A DNA stretch of 64,000 nucleotides from Prorocentrum cordatum (GCA_963575745.1 CAUYUJ010015291.1:65001-129000); one strand, 5' to 3'; positions 9,864 to 21,062 are shown, numbered from the stretch's first letter. Notes: generated from the sequence alone by a model not told the origin. A program made the numbers and translations.

Positions 9864-12800
9864 ATGTGGACCTGTGCAGCGTGCCACGCAGATGATTGTT
9901 GGGGAACGACGAAAGTATGCTACTGGTGTAAGAAGCCTCGGCAGGCGTCCAAGAGCGACGGGCAGGGCGACAGACCGAAGGACACGCACCAGGACGCCGA
10001 TGGCGACGCCTCGAAGGAGACCGCGTCAGGGTTTGCGGAGAAGATGAAGATCTACAGGGCCCGCCTCAAAGATCTGGATCAGCTCGCGCAGGAACCTGGC
10101 ATGGGGTTCGCATCGGAGGCCACAACGAAGCTGCATGAACAGATCGTTGGGCGGCTGGCACAGAAGGAAGCAACATTACCAGCATGCGACGCGGACGTGG
10201 CAGTGCGCCGCCGTCTCCGTGGAGCAGAGAGAGCGCAGACAAAGGCAGACGCCCAAGTGGCGAAGCTCAAGAGGCAGCTTGAGGACATCCAGACTCAGCT
10301 GCACGTAGCACAGAACAAGGCCGAGCAGGCGGGGAAGAAGGTCGAGTCCCTCCGCGGCAAGGAGAAGTCGCTGGCCAGGCCCCCCATGTCCAAGGGCTGG
10401 GGCTCGGTCTGCGTGCACCTGGAGCGCGCCAAGACGGCCCTGGGGTCGGACGGCGAGGAGCACGATGCGGAGGTCACCAAGCTGGTGGAAGCGGCCCTCG
10501 CGCTCGTGGCAAAGAAGAAGGCGAACGCCGCGGAGAAGACGGCGGCGGCGATGGGCGAAGACGGGGCAAGCCTCAGCGGCGACTGCTCACGTTACAAGAG
10601 GCGCGCCTGTGCAGGCCCCGAGGAGCAGTGCGAGGACGCACTCCAGCTCAAGGCCAAGGCAAGCCCCAGGAGATCGAGACAGCCCTTAAGCAGGCCGGTG
10701 CCAAGGATGATGGAGTCCAGAAGCACGGGCCAATGTTGCATACTAGTCTTGCTAATATGGCTGATGGGTTCCAGTCCGCGAGGCGGTAGTCGAGCCTGTA
10801 GCGATCATAGCGACATTTCCGAGCAGTGTGCAAGTACCAGGTCAAACAAACAGGGGTTCATCACGTACAATGCGAACACCCCCAACAAGTTCGAGAAGGT
10901 GCTGCACCAGCTGCGCTACCAGGACGAGGCGCCAGTCGTCTTCGATAAGGAGCACCAGCTGGCGCCCAAGCAAGTGAAGCTGCTGTCGGCCAGGCTCATC
11001 CATGGCTGGAAGGCAGCAGTGGTGCCCAGCGCACCGACCAAGGAAGGCATGCCACAGGCCCTCAAGCTCACACCGAAGGTGCCTCGGGCATTGGTCGTGC
11101 CAACAGGGTGCCCCACACCTCCAGTGCAGAGGCCGCGCCCCCTCAGTCGGGAGCACATCGACCACGAAGCTCTGAACGCCTTCTGGCACGATCGCATGTG
11201 CGCTTTCGAGATGCACTGGAATATACATCAATGCTTTGACGGCGATGGACTGCCAGCCCACAGTCGGCACGGCGCCAAGGCTGTCTACAAGATGCGAGAG
11301 CTTGCGCCCCCAGCGGTCAGGGACAAGAGAGCCCCGACGGCGCGAGCCATGATGGAGAGAGTGGCGCTGCATGGGTGCTACACCGAGGGCAACGTCTGGG
11401 AGCGAGGGATCGTGGCAGGATCCGTGCGCAGCCCGCTGTGCTTGTCCCTCGGACTCATCGGCACCATCGACGACCTCTACGTCGCGAGCCCGAGGGCAGA
11501 CATGCGCCTATACTTCGACGACCTCGAGGCGTCGACCCGAGGCGACGTGGCCGCAGTGGCGGCGCCCCACATGAGGCTGACCGACGAGATCGTCCTCGCT
11601 TTCGAGCAGGTGCTCAAGCGGCAGCTACCGAGAGGCAGAGACGGCATGACCGTTGTCGCAGTCTCACATGGCAGAGTCGAGTGGCAGCTGGGCAGCCACA
11701 GCAAGCAGATGGGCATTCAAGTGGCGCGACAAGCCGTGCATTTGGGCGCCACCCAGCCAGCTGGGCGGCGACGTCGTGTCGGAGCCCAGTCCAAGAGGAT
11801 CAAGAATGCCAAGGCCAGGAGCTGGAACACCCAGCGGGTCAAGGCAGCAGGAGGCGCAGCGGAGAAGGTGGTCAAGCTCGGGGGCATGCCGTCGGAGTTC
11901 TACGGCACACGCGGGCAGGACGACATAGACACGCTAATCGCCACGTGCAGGCAGACGGTGGCGGCGGCCGCCCATGGCTGCTGCAAGGGAAGGACGACCG
12001 CGCCGCTGCTCCTGGCGGAGGACGCGGACCCTGCCGCGAGCGCCGACGCGGGGCCCATCGTGGAGTGGCCCAGGGCGGAGCAGGATGAGACGTACATGGA
12101 CACGCGCGGCCTCCTGGTGACGAGCTGGCGCTCGTGGGTCATGAGACTCCACGGGCATCCGAGACCGTGGGGCCTAGTGAGAGGGCCTGCAGGCGTGTGC
12201 ATTATAACTGTACTTCGCCTTGTTTGCAGCACCCTGAGTCCAGCTACAGTCACATGCGGGACCGAGGTGCTCGTTTTGGCACTGGTTAGTATGAATGCTG
12301 CAGGCACTGACTTGCAACGCACGTACGTATGCAGAGCGCGTCATGTGACGCGCAAGCGTATAGGTGGCAGGCACGTGCAGCAGAAAGGAGCAAACCCGTT
12401 CCCAGGTTTTGAATCCCGCTGGGCCAGAGTAATCTCCGAGGGCCCTACAGAACTCCTGGGTGTTCTGCCAGTCTCGGTCGAGGTCCAACATGAGGGCGAA
12501 CAGCCAGGAGTCATCACAAGAGAGGTCTCTACAGATGGACCGCTCTTGTACGGTGAATTTGCCCCCCTTAGGCGTGCGGGGTGGAGATTAGCCACCTTAG
12601 GTGCCTCAGGGGGGAGCAGAGGTTTTCCAGATTTCAGCCTCCTGCCCATGCCTCAAAATCGGCAAGGGATATATCCGTCAGAGCTGTACGCTATCCTTCA
12701 GGTGCTGAGGGGCGGTGGGCCGCACCTCAAAATCTATTGCGACTGCCAGACAGCAGTAGATGGAACATCCAAGGGGGAGGAGTGGTGCTCGCCCCCTGCC

Positions 12801-12983
12801 AGGGCACACAGCGTTCTCTGGCGAGTTTTGGTTTCTGGTCAACGATCTTGGAGGGCTGGGCCCCAGGACCGTCCAGATAATAAATCGAAAGGCCCAAGTC
12901 GCTCGAGCCCAGCGGCAAGAGTTCGGCGAGGGACTGTGCAAAGGCAACCGCTTCGCGGACACATACGTGAAGGAGGGGGCTAA
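9864..12983 (+). pseudogene. LINE-C: deleted retrotransposon with ORF1, EN and RT parts fused in one frame
   Basis: The open frame actually runs from 9654, but the first 70 codons are the repeat module and TCC triplets. ATG 9864 is the likelier start because it immediately precedes a zinc finger (WTCAAC...CYWC, W-x-C-x2-C...C-x2-C). A Lys/Glu/Gln-rich coiled-coil region follows (about 10150-10400). At 10855-11060 FITYNANTPNKFEKVL aligns with the start of the LINE-B endonuclease, but the rest of that domain is missing. RT resumes at about 11370, giving GIVAGSVRSPL (box B region), LYFDDLEAS (catalytic YxDD at about 11508-11522) and a PAGRRRR segment. RT box A is absent. After 12180 a poorly coding stretch precedes an RNase H start (about 12490-12815). 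The element cannot be autonomous. Family assignment is by comparison with LINE-B. Confidence 0.7.
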
Positions 12984-13404
12984 TTTGTGCGCCCACCCGA
13001 TCTGGCAGCGCCAGGCGTCTCAGCAGAAGCTTACCATGGTAGCAGGGCTGGAGTTTGCTGTCAGGCTCGGCGCTATGTCGTCCGAGGTCGTCGATACGAT
13101 TTACGATGTCGAAGCGAGCAGCATCAGTGGACCTGTCCCGAGTCAGGCCGCCGAGTCGAATCCTGCTCCTCCTCTGATGCCTCCCCCCCCCCCCCGTCTG
13201 TGGGACCCAGGGGCCGTCATTCTCCCAGGGCCACAAGCCAGACTCAGAGCGGGCCGTCGGGTGAAGAAGCTATCGAATTCAAAGCCCGACAAGCACGCAT
13301 CCTTAAGGCACAGGGGCAACGACACCACCTCGCGGTGTGCCCCGATTTTGTTTTCTACAGGCGATGCTTTTCCTACGCTCAGTGTAAATGGACGAACCGT
13401 GTGA
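12815..13404 (+). pseudogene. LINE-C RNase H end in a shifted frame
   Basis: After ELYAILQVLRGGG and IYCDCQTAVDG in the main frame, the matching sequence moves to another frame near 12815. There it reads EFWFLVNDLGGLGPRTVQII, then KGNRFADTYVKEGA, which carries the last catalytic Asp of RNase H. The switch indicates an indel. The coding match fades by about 13100, and the element's 3' part ends in TCC and CAT repeats from about 13575. Confidence 0.65.
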
Positions 13405-13574
13405 AGGAGGGCTATAGGCCCGCCCGAGCTCGGACGGCCAAGGGTCGACTGATGCGTGTGGGAGGGCCGCCATCCATACATAGGGAAGCCCTTGTAAGTC
13501 TAAACTTGCACGGCGAAGGCGGCTTGCGTAGTGCTCTCCATATGCGTAAGTCCTAAGTAGCACAATCCTAGCAC

Positions 13575-13829
13575 AATCCTCCTCCTCCTCCTCCTCCTCC
13601 TCCTCCTCGTCCTCCCCTTCCTCCTCATCCTCCTCTTCCTCCTCGTCATCATCATCACCATACTCCTCCTCCTCGTCATCAGATCATCAGCATCATCAGC
13701 ATCTTCATCCATCATCAACACCACCATCATCATCACCATCACCATCACCAACACTCTAAGTACCACCACAATCACCGCCACCACCACCATCATAATCAGC
13801 ATCACCATCACCATCACCATCACCATCAC

Positions 13830-13888
<59 letters not shown>

Positions 13889-14395
13889 GCTTCATCATCA
13901 TCAGCATCAACACCATCATCATCGGCAACATCGTCATCATCACTATCATCATCAGCAGCATCATCATCGCGATCATCTTCGCCATCATCATCATCAGCAT
14001 CATAAGCATCATCGGCAGTATCATAATCATCATAATCAGCATCGTCGGCATCGTCATCATCGTCATCGTCATGATCATGATAATTACCATGATCAACATC
14101 ATCATCATCACCAGTACCATCATCAGTTCCATCACCGTCACCATCACTATCACCATAAGCATCATCAGCAGCAGCATCACCATTCGCATCATCAGGAGCA
14201 TCATCATCACCATCATTTTGACCATGATCAGCATCACCATCAGCATCAGCATCACCATCGTAATCGTCATCGACATCATCAGTATCAGCATAATAATCAT
14301 GATCGCCATTATCATCAGCATCAGCATCATCAACATCATCAACATCACCACCATCATCATCATCACCATCATAATGCTTTTCTTATTCCTCCTCC
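13575..14395. repeat. TCC run followed by an about 730-bp CAT/ATC array
   Basis: TCC triplets (13575-13660) pass into CAT/CAC/CAG degenerate triplets to 14375 and back to TCC. It starts right at the 3' side of LINE-C. Poly-Met and poly-Ile frames here are artefacts. Confidence 0.9.
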
Positions 14396-14554
14396 TCCTC
14401 CTCCCCTCTTTCTCCTCTTCGCCATCCTCCTCCTCCTCCTTCTCCTTCAGCCAGTCGCGGGTAAGGCGCCCCCACCAGCAAGGCCCACCCTGAGCCAAAG
14501 CGGTAACCTGCGAATCAAGCTGTTGAGGGGCAACGATAGGGGGCGACCGGCATA

Positions 14555-14703
14555 GGGGGGGGGATGCATTGACCTGGAATCGGCGGTGCATCGGTAGGCC
14601 CCCGATTGTGAATCCGCCCCTTCCTATGCAGCTTGGGGCTATCGGGCCCCTATCGGCGATCAGTGGGCGATTGGGGGTCGATGCATCCCCCCCCCATATG
14701 GAG
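14555..14703. mobile_element. Small TIR element, family D, copy 1
   Basis: The left end is CATAGGGGGGGGGATGCATT and the right end is the inverted form (GATGCATCCCCCCCCCATAT). The interior has GGGGCTATCGGGCCCCTATC. The right half recurs inverted at about 55005-55065. It has no ORF and is a MITE-like element by structure. Confidence 0.55.
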
Positions 14704-14775
14704 GAGGAGTAGGAGGAGTAGGAGGAGGAGGAGGAGCAAGAGGAGGAGGGGGAGGAGGAGGAGGAGGGATGAGAG
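14704..14775. repeat. GGA microsatellite
   Basis: GGAGGAGTA then GGA triplets, directly beside the family D element. Confidence 0.8.
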
Positions 14776-14911
14776 AGGAAGGAGGGAGGGAGCTGTACAG
14801 CGCCGCTCGTGCGAGCTCCACCCGCCACCGCATCGCCGTTTCCCCCCCCCCCCCCCCTCGAAGGCCGGAGGGCCGAGGAGGAGGCAGGGCAGCCACTGAG
14901 CGTGTTCTTAG

Positions 14912-15054
14912 GGTGGAGGGCTCAGGGTGAAATCCATATGGGCTTTTGCACCTCGAAAACCCATTCGTCTTGTGATTCACCATTAGCAGCTTCGTGCCTC
15001 GAAGATCTATTACTACCGAAACGGCATTTCAGATTTCACCCTTTGCCCTCCACC
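14912..15054. mobile_element. Small element with 22-bp terminal inverted repeats
   Basis: GGTGGAGGGCTCAGGGTGAAAT (14912-14933) pairs with ATTTCACCCTTTGCCCTCCACC (15033-15054) with two or three mismatches. The 143-bp unit has no coding capacity. It has no second copy in this window, so whether it is a mobile family is unproven. Confidence 0.5.
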
Positions 15055-15124
15055 GAAAGAAAATGCTCGGAACCAAGGAGCCCCGCTGTGGCGAGCAGAG
15101 GTTCCGTGGAGGCCTCCCAGATTC

Positions 15125-15443
15125 AGGTCGGGCAGGACACCCTACAGGGCAGTTTTCAATACATCGGATGTTTAAACATGCATGGTTTTAAATACATGAT
15201 TCATGTATGGATAAATTTAGGCATGAATTCATCGTTTTTTGATACCACATCCGAGCATTTTTAGTACATGATCCGCACGCGGAGCATGTATTGAAAACGG
15301 CAATGTACAGGCGGACTTTAGATGAAAAGTTGAAAAATACTCAAAACATGAAAATGGTTTAAGACAACACATAAAGAAACGTCCCCTGACTAGTGTTGGA
15401 CTATTTTTGAATAGCCCCCCTGTAGAGGGACAGGCCCGACTTA
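15125..15443. mobile_element. TIR element, family A, copy 2, containing a nested element
   Basis: The left end is AGGTCGGGCAGGACACCCTA and the right end is GTAGAGGGACAGGCCCGACT. It is about twice as long as copies 1 and 3 because a 147-bp unit sits inside it at 15152-15298. Confidence 0.55.
15152..15298. mobile_element. Nested element with perfect 13-bp inverted ends
   Basis: GTTTTCAATACAT (15152-15164) and ATGTATTGAAAAC (15286-15298) are perfect inverted repeats. The interior is AT-rich, unlike its surroundings (ATGCATGGTTTTAAATACAT and similar). It interrupts the family A left end, which resumes as TACAGGCGGACTTTAGATGA. Confidence 0.6.
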
Positions 15444-15448
15444 AATTT

Positions 15449-15603
15449 AGGTCGGGCATGTCACCCTACAGGCGGACGTTGGACGAAACATGAAACATGT
15501 CCACAGCATATTCAGTAGTAGCCAGAACATAAGACAAAAATCGTCCCCCGACTATGTTTTAACTATTCTTGAATATTCCTCCTGTAGAGGGACAGGCCCG
15601 ACT
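15449..15603. mobile_element. TIR element, family A, copy 3
   Basis: Starts AGGTCGGGCATGTCACCCTA and ends CTGTAGAGGGACAGGCCCGA. It is about 155 bp and head-to-tail with copy 2, separated by TTAAATTT. Its internal GACTATGTTTTAACTATTCT corresponds to the copy 1 interior. Confidence 0.6.
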
Positions 15604-15610
15604 CAATCCT

Positions 15611-15787
15611 AGATGGGGTCGGAGTGGATGTGGTCGGATGATCGCGCCGCATCGCCGATACATCGGCGACACATCGCCGATGCATCGGGGATGCCTCGAC
15701 GACGCTAGCGTAAAGAACATCGGGCTCCGCATCGAGCCGCATCGCCGATGCACAGAGACGAGACGGCGCGATCCTCCGACCCCATCT
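15611..15787. mobile_element. TIR element, family B, copy 2
   Basis: Starts AGATGGGGTCGGAGTGG and ends GATCCTCCGACCCCATCT, with GCATCGCCGATGCATCGG palindromes inside as in copy 1. It lies 7 bp from family A copy 3. Copy 1 also has a family A neighbour. Confidence 0.6.
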
Positions 15788-15876
15788 GCTCGGACCGCGT
15801 CTGGGAGGCCTGGATTCCAGAGGCCCAGATACCTGCATCCTCAGGCATCCGTCCTCCTCCTCCACCCCTCCCCTTT

Positions 15877-15990
15877 ATGTCGGGCGTGTCCCCCTACAGG
15901 GGGATGTTCGACGAAACAAATACCCCACACAGGTCACACATACTGAACAAACTAGTCCCCAGACTAGTTTTGGACTATGTTTTGCTTATT
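15877..15990. mobile_element. Family A element, left part only
   Basis: ATGTCGGGCGTGTCCCCCTA opens a family A sequence that continues through AACTAGTCCCCAGACTAG and then stops matching. A family A right end stands alone at 18650-18694. One element split by insertion of the intervening satellite block is possible. Confidence 0.4.
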
Positions 15991-16129
15991 TTGGTTTTTC
16001 CCCACATGCTTCATGGGGTTATGGTTTTCTTCCCTGCCGCGCCGCACCCGCGACACTCACACACCCACACCTCCCTCTCCGTCTCTCTCTCTCTCTCTCT
16101 CACACCTCACTCTTCCCCTCCTCCTCACA

Positions 16130-16305
16130 GCACTGCTCAGCACAGCTCAGCTCAGCTCAGCTCAGCACGGCACAGCTGAGCACAGCTCAGCTCAGCTCAG
16201 CTCAGCTCAGCACAACACAGCACCGCACAGCACAGCACGGCACAGCACAGCTCACCGCACAGCAGCACAGCACAGCACAGCACAGCATAGCACAGCATAG
16301 CACAC
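16130..16305. repeat. CAGCT/CAGCA pentamer array
   Basis: Tandem CAGCT and CAGCA (GCACAGCTCAGCT) units between a CT-rich stretch and the 79-bp satellite. Confidence 0.85.
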
Positions 16306-16855
16306 AGGGCATTCCTTCGACGCCACAGGGGGTGCGCTGGAGGTGGGGGCCCTATGCGTTGTAGGCTCCCAGGGCGTGGCAGGCGTGGCATTTCCTCGAC
16401 GCCACAGGGGGTGCGCTGGGAGGTGGGGGCCCTATGCGTTGTAGGCTCCCTGTGCGTGGCAGGCGTGGCATTTCCTCGACGCCACAGGGGGTGCGCTGGG
16501 GGTGGGGGCCCTATGCGTTGTAGGCTCCCAGGGCGTGGCAGGCGTGGCATTTCCTCGACGCCACAGGGGGTGCGCTGGGGGTGGGGGCCCTATGCGTTGT
16601 AGGCTCCCAGGGCGTGGCAGGCGTGGCATTTCCTCGACGCCACAGGGGGTGCGCTGGGAGGTGGGGGCCCTATGCGTTGTAGGCTCCCAGGGCGTGGCAG
16701 GCGTGGCATTTCCTCGACGCCACAGGGGGTGCGGCTCCCACGACGCCACAGGGGGTGCGCTGGGGGTGGGGGCCCTATGCGTTGTAGGCTCCCAGGCGTG
16801 GCAGGCGTGGCATTTTCGTCGACGCCACAGGGGGTGCGCTGGGAGGTAGGGGAGG
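16305..16855 (+). repeat. 79- to 80-bp tandem satellite, about 7 copies
   Basis: TTTCCTCGACGCCACAGGGG recurs at about 16390, 16470, 16549, 16628 and 16707, with a shortened copy near 16740 and another near 16815. Each unit also has GGGGGCCCTATGCGTTGTAG. Near-identity between units points to recent amplification. No open frame is conserved across units. Confidence 0.9.
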
Positions 16856-17045
16856 TAGGAGGAGGAGGTAGAGGAGGAGGAGGAGGAGGAGGAGGAGGAG
16901 GGGGGGAGGAGGAGGTGGGGCAGCAGCAGCGGCAGCAGCAACAGCTGCAGCAGCAGACGCAGCAGCAGCAGAAGCAGCAGCAGCAGAAGCAGCAGCAGGA
17001 GGACAGCGAGGAGGAGAAGGGGGAGCAGCAGCAGAAGCATCGATG
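16855..17045. repeat. GGA then CAG-rich block
   Basis: GGA triplets (16855-16915) followed by CAG/CAACAG units to 17040. Confidence 0.8.
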
Positions 17046-17079
17046 GTACACATGGGAAATGAAATAGGTATGTGGGGTT

Positions 17080-18650
17080 CCTCGGTAGCGTAATTCCCTA
17101 CCTAGGCTCTGCCTAGAAGGGTTCTTACTATTAGGCTTAAAGGGCCGGGCAAAGGAACCCGCCCCGGGCGGTTCCCCGGGCATCCGCCCCGCGGTTCCCC
17201 GAGTGACGTTCCCTTAGCTTCGCGTTGCTTATCTCATCTTAGCTTAGCTTATTGCATCTTACCTTAGCTTAGCTTCATATTACCTCACTTTTATTCCCTA
17301 CCTAGGCTCTGCCTAGAAGGGTTCTTACTCTCTTAGCTTAAAGGGGCCGGGCAGTGGAAATCGCCCCGGGCGGTTCCCCCAGTCCCCGCCCCGCGGTTCC
17401 CCCCAGTCCCCTGGGAGCTTTAGCTTTAGCTTTAGCTTAGCTTTAGCTTAGCTTTAGCTTAGCTTTAGCTTAGCTGTAGCTTAGTGTTAGCTTAGCGTTT
17501 CGCTTAGCGTTTCGTTTCGCGTTTAGCTTAGCTTTAGCTTAGATTTACGTTAACTGTAGCTTAGCTTTAGCTTAGCTGTAGCTTAGCTGTAGCTTAGCTG
17601 TAGCTTAGCGTTCGCTTAGCTTTAGCTTGACTTTAGCTTCGATTTAGTTTAGCTGTAGCTTAGCTTTAGCGTAGCTTTAGCTTAACTGTTGCTCAGCTTT
17701 AGCTTAGCTTTAGCTTAGCTTTAGCTTAGCTTTAGCTTAGCTGTGGCTTAGCTTTAGCTTACCTTTAGCTTAGCTTTAGCTTAGCGTTACTGTTACTACT
17801 AATGCTGCTTTCCTAGGGGTTCCAACTCCTAGGTAGGGTCGCACTGGGATAATTCTTAGCTTAGCTTACCTTCATCATAGCTTCGCTTAGCTTTAGCATA
17901 GCATAGCATAGCACAGCACCGCGTAGCGTAGCGTAGCATAGCGCAGCATCGCATATCATAGCATGGGTGTAATGCCCTACCTGGGCTCTGCTTAGAGGGT
18001 TAGCTTAGCTTAGCTTAGCTCAGTTTAACTTAGCATAGCGCAGCGCTGCATTAGCATACTACAGCATAGCATAACATAGCCAAGCATAGCAAAGCATAGC
18101 GCAGCATAGCATAGCATGGTTTGTGTGTTGTTCCCTACCTAGGCTCTGCCTAGAAAAATCCTTACTGTCTTGGCTTAAAGGGCCGGGCAGTGGAACCCGC
18201 CCCGGGCGGTTCCCCCAGTCCCCTGGGAGCCAAGCAAAAGCAACAGCAAAGGTAAAAGCAAACGCGCGGTTCCCGCAGTTGCGCTCCCTGGGTGCCCAGC
18301 AAAAGCAAAAGCAAAGGCACAAGTTAAGGCAAAAGCGAAGGCAAAGCAAAAGCATAGCATAGCATAGCATAGCGCAGCATAGCATAGCGCAGCATAGCAT
18401 AGCGCAGCATAGCCTAGCCTAGCCTAGCCTAGCCCAGCATAGCATTGCGCAGCATAGCATAGCATAGTATAGCATAGCATAGCATAGCATAGCAGAGCAT
18501 AGCGAAACACAGCATCCACTATTGCTGCTGCACCGCTACTGCTACAACTACGACGATGAGGAGAAGGAGGAGGACGGCGTTTACCGCTCCTACTAATGTT
18601 GCTTTCCTAGAGGCTCCAACTCCTAGGTAGGGTCGCACTGGTATAAATTA
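17080..18650. repeat. Composite repeat: CCCTACCTAGG blocks around TTTAGCTTAGC and GCATA arrays
   Basis: A block beginning CCCTACCTAGGCTCTGCCTA occurs near 17093, 17297, 17972 (diverged) and 18133. In three of them GGGCCGGGCA and CGCCCCGGGCGGTTCCCC follow. The inverted end CCTAGGTAGGGTCGCACTGG stands at about 17828 and 18612. The arrays between are TTTAGCTTAGC (17400-17800) and GCATA pentamers (17885-18120, 18350-18510). This could be one or two satellite-bearing elements. No ORF. Confidence 0.65.
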
Positions 18651-18694
18651 TTTGTCGTCGAAAATCCCCCTGTAGGGGGACAGGCCCGACTTAA
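18650..18694. mobile_element. Family A element, right end only
   Basis: AAAATCCCCCTGTAGGGGGA followed by CAGGCCCGACTTAA equals the family A right terminus. No matching left end is adjacent. Confidence 0.45.
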
Positions 18695-18794
18695 CCCTCC
18701 CCCTCGGTGCAGGAACGACGAGGCGAGACCGCGTGACGGTCAGCACTGGGCACAGGGGCCCCGAGGTCAGGGAGCCCTGGGCCCCGGCGCCTTC

Positions 18795-19035
18795 TTGCCC
18801 CAGGGCGAGCCCCTCCTCCTCCTCCTCCTCCTCGTCCTCCCCATCCTCCTCCTCCTCCTCCTCCTCCTCCTCCTCCTCCTCCTCTCCTCCTCCTCCTCCT
18901 CCTCCTCCTCCTCCTCCTCCTCCTCCTCCTCCTGCTCCTCCTCTCCTCCCCCTCCTCCTCCTCCCCTCCTCCTCCTCCTCCTCCTCCTCCCCCTCCCTCC
19001 CCCTCCTCCCCTCCTGCCCCTCCTCCTCCCTCCTT
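18795..19035. repeat. TCC microsatellite
   Basis: About 240 bp of TCC with CTC and CCC variants. Open frames on both strands are artefacts. Confidence 0.9.
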
Positions 19036-19319
19036 GTGGAGGCCCGGGGAGCCCGAAAACCAGGGGCATCCAAGAAGGGGCGTCCACGAGGGGGGGGGGG
19101 GGGGGGCACAAATCATGGCTGGCGACCTGTGCGCGGCTCGGGGGGGCGACGGAGGGGGCCTTGAACCAAGAGGGAGCGCCACGAAATCTGGGAAGATCTC
19201 ATGGCCCGCGCCAAGATATATCCCTCCCCCCCTAGTCATTCCCCCCTCTTAGCCGCCCCCGAGAGAGCGGCGGAAAACCTTTGATGGGCCTGTTTTCCAC
19301 CATCACCACCACCATAAGT

Positions 19320-19615
19320 TGGAGGGAGGAGGGAGGAGGAGGAGGGGGGAGTGAGGAGGAGGAGAGGAAGAGAAGGAGGAGAGGAGGAGGACGCAGAGGA
19401 GAGGAGGAGGAGGAGGAGGAGGAGGAGAGGAGGAGGAGGATGAGGAGAGGGCGGAAAGACCCCCTCCCCCTCCAACTTATGGTGGCGGCTGTGGAAACCA
19501 GGCCCGTCAGTCTTCGGACTGGTTGCCCTCAGGACCCGGTTCCCCCTCCTCCTCCTCCTCCTCCTCCTCCTCCTCCTCCTCCTCCTCCTCCTCCTCCTCC
19601 TCCCACGGCGACGGC
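19320..19615. repeat. Facing GGA and TCC arrays (inverted)
   Basis: GGA triplets at 19325-19450 and TCC triplets at 19540-19600 with about 90 bp between them, flanked by CCACCATCACC / ATGGTGGCGG words. The arrays are mutually complementary and could pair. Confidence 0.7.
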
Positions 19616-19984
19616 GCGCCACCGACATGCTCATTTCCGGGATCCCCGCCTCGGGCCTCCGCTGGCCAGATCGGGGCGATCCAGGCACCCCCCGAGGGCT
19701 TTTTCGGCGAGGCTCGGCCGCTGGCGCGCAGCAGCCGAAGGGGGGGCACCGCTGAGAAACCATACGAACACGCCCGAAAGCCTTGAACCTCGAGCCCGAA
19801 CTCTCCCTCGGGACCCGTCTCCCCCATGGCGAGCTCAGAGAGGCGAGAGGCGTGCGGGGGGCGCCTGGCCCGAAGGCCCGGGTCCGGTATCGAGGCGTCA
19901 CGCCATCCCTCCGCTCGTGGAGGGGAGAATGGCTGCGGGCGCGGAGGAGGAGGACGAGGGGGAGGAGGAGGAGGAGGGGGAAGG

Positions 19985-20560
19985 GGAGTGATGATGATGG
20001 CGATGACAATGAGGATGACGATGACAATGACGATGATGACGACGATGATGACGATGATGATGATGATGATGATGGCGATGATGAGGATGATGGCGCTGAT
20101 GACGGCACTAGTAATAGTAATACGAATTGTAATACTGATAATAATAATAGCAGTAATAATAATACTACTACTAATAATAATATTAATAGTATTATTATTA
20201 ATAATAATAATACTAATAATAATAAATAATAATAATAATGATAATAATAATCATAATATTAATAATAATATTAGTACTATTAATAATAGTTGAATTAATA
20301 ATACTAATACTACTAATACTAATACTAATAATATTAATAAAATTAATAATAATACTGATAATAATAATATCAGTAATAATAATGATACTAATAATAATAA
20401 TACGAATAACCATAATAATAATAAAAATAACAATGACAATAATAATCATGAGTATGATGATGCTGAGACTGGTGGTGATGATGACGATGATGTTGATGAT
20501 GATATTGATGATGATGACGATGGTGATGGTGGTGATGATGATGATGATGCGGAGGAGGAG
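19985..20560. repeat. GAT and AAT trinucleotide array
   Basis: GATGATGAC (19985-20105), AATAAT(A/C/G) degenerate (20105-20450), then GATGAT (20450-20560). The AAT part is a sharp AT-rich island. Confidence 0.9.
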
Positions 20561-21021
20561 GAGAAAGAGGAGGAGGAACAGGAGGAGGAGGAAAAGAAGG
20601 AAGAGGAGGAGGAGGAGGAGGAGGAGGAGGAGGAGGAGGAGGAGGAGGAGGGGGAGGAGGACGACGACGAGGAGGAGGAGGAACAGGAGGCGGAGGGGGG
20701 GAGGAGGAGGATTAGGAGGGGAGGAGGAAGAGGAGGAGGAGGAGGGGGAGGAGGAGGAGGAGGAGGAGGAGGAGGGAGGAGGAGGGGGAGGAGGATTAGG
20801 AGGATTCTATGGGATTCTATAAGCGCTACAGGTGACGTAGCCGAACCCCTTACCACAACACACCAGGGAGGTGAGAACCTCGACGCGCCTCGATCCGTCG
20901 AACCCTGGAGAGATCAACCTCTATGACAACCGCAGACGGCCCGTGATGGCTGGAGTGCTTGCCCTGGCGAATTCGGGCCAAATTCTCATGGCCCTTCTTT
21001 TAAGGCGTGGAGAGGGAGGAG

Positions 21022-21062
<41 letters not shown>

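Noticed and set aside
13500-14828. 442-codon minus-strand frame rich in Met
   Set aside because: It is the CAT array read in one phase; no non-repetitive domain.
16305-16855. Regular about 80-bp repeats considered as a CRISPR array
   Set aside because: Units are contiguous with no unique spacers, and the context is eukaryotic.
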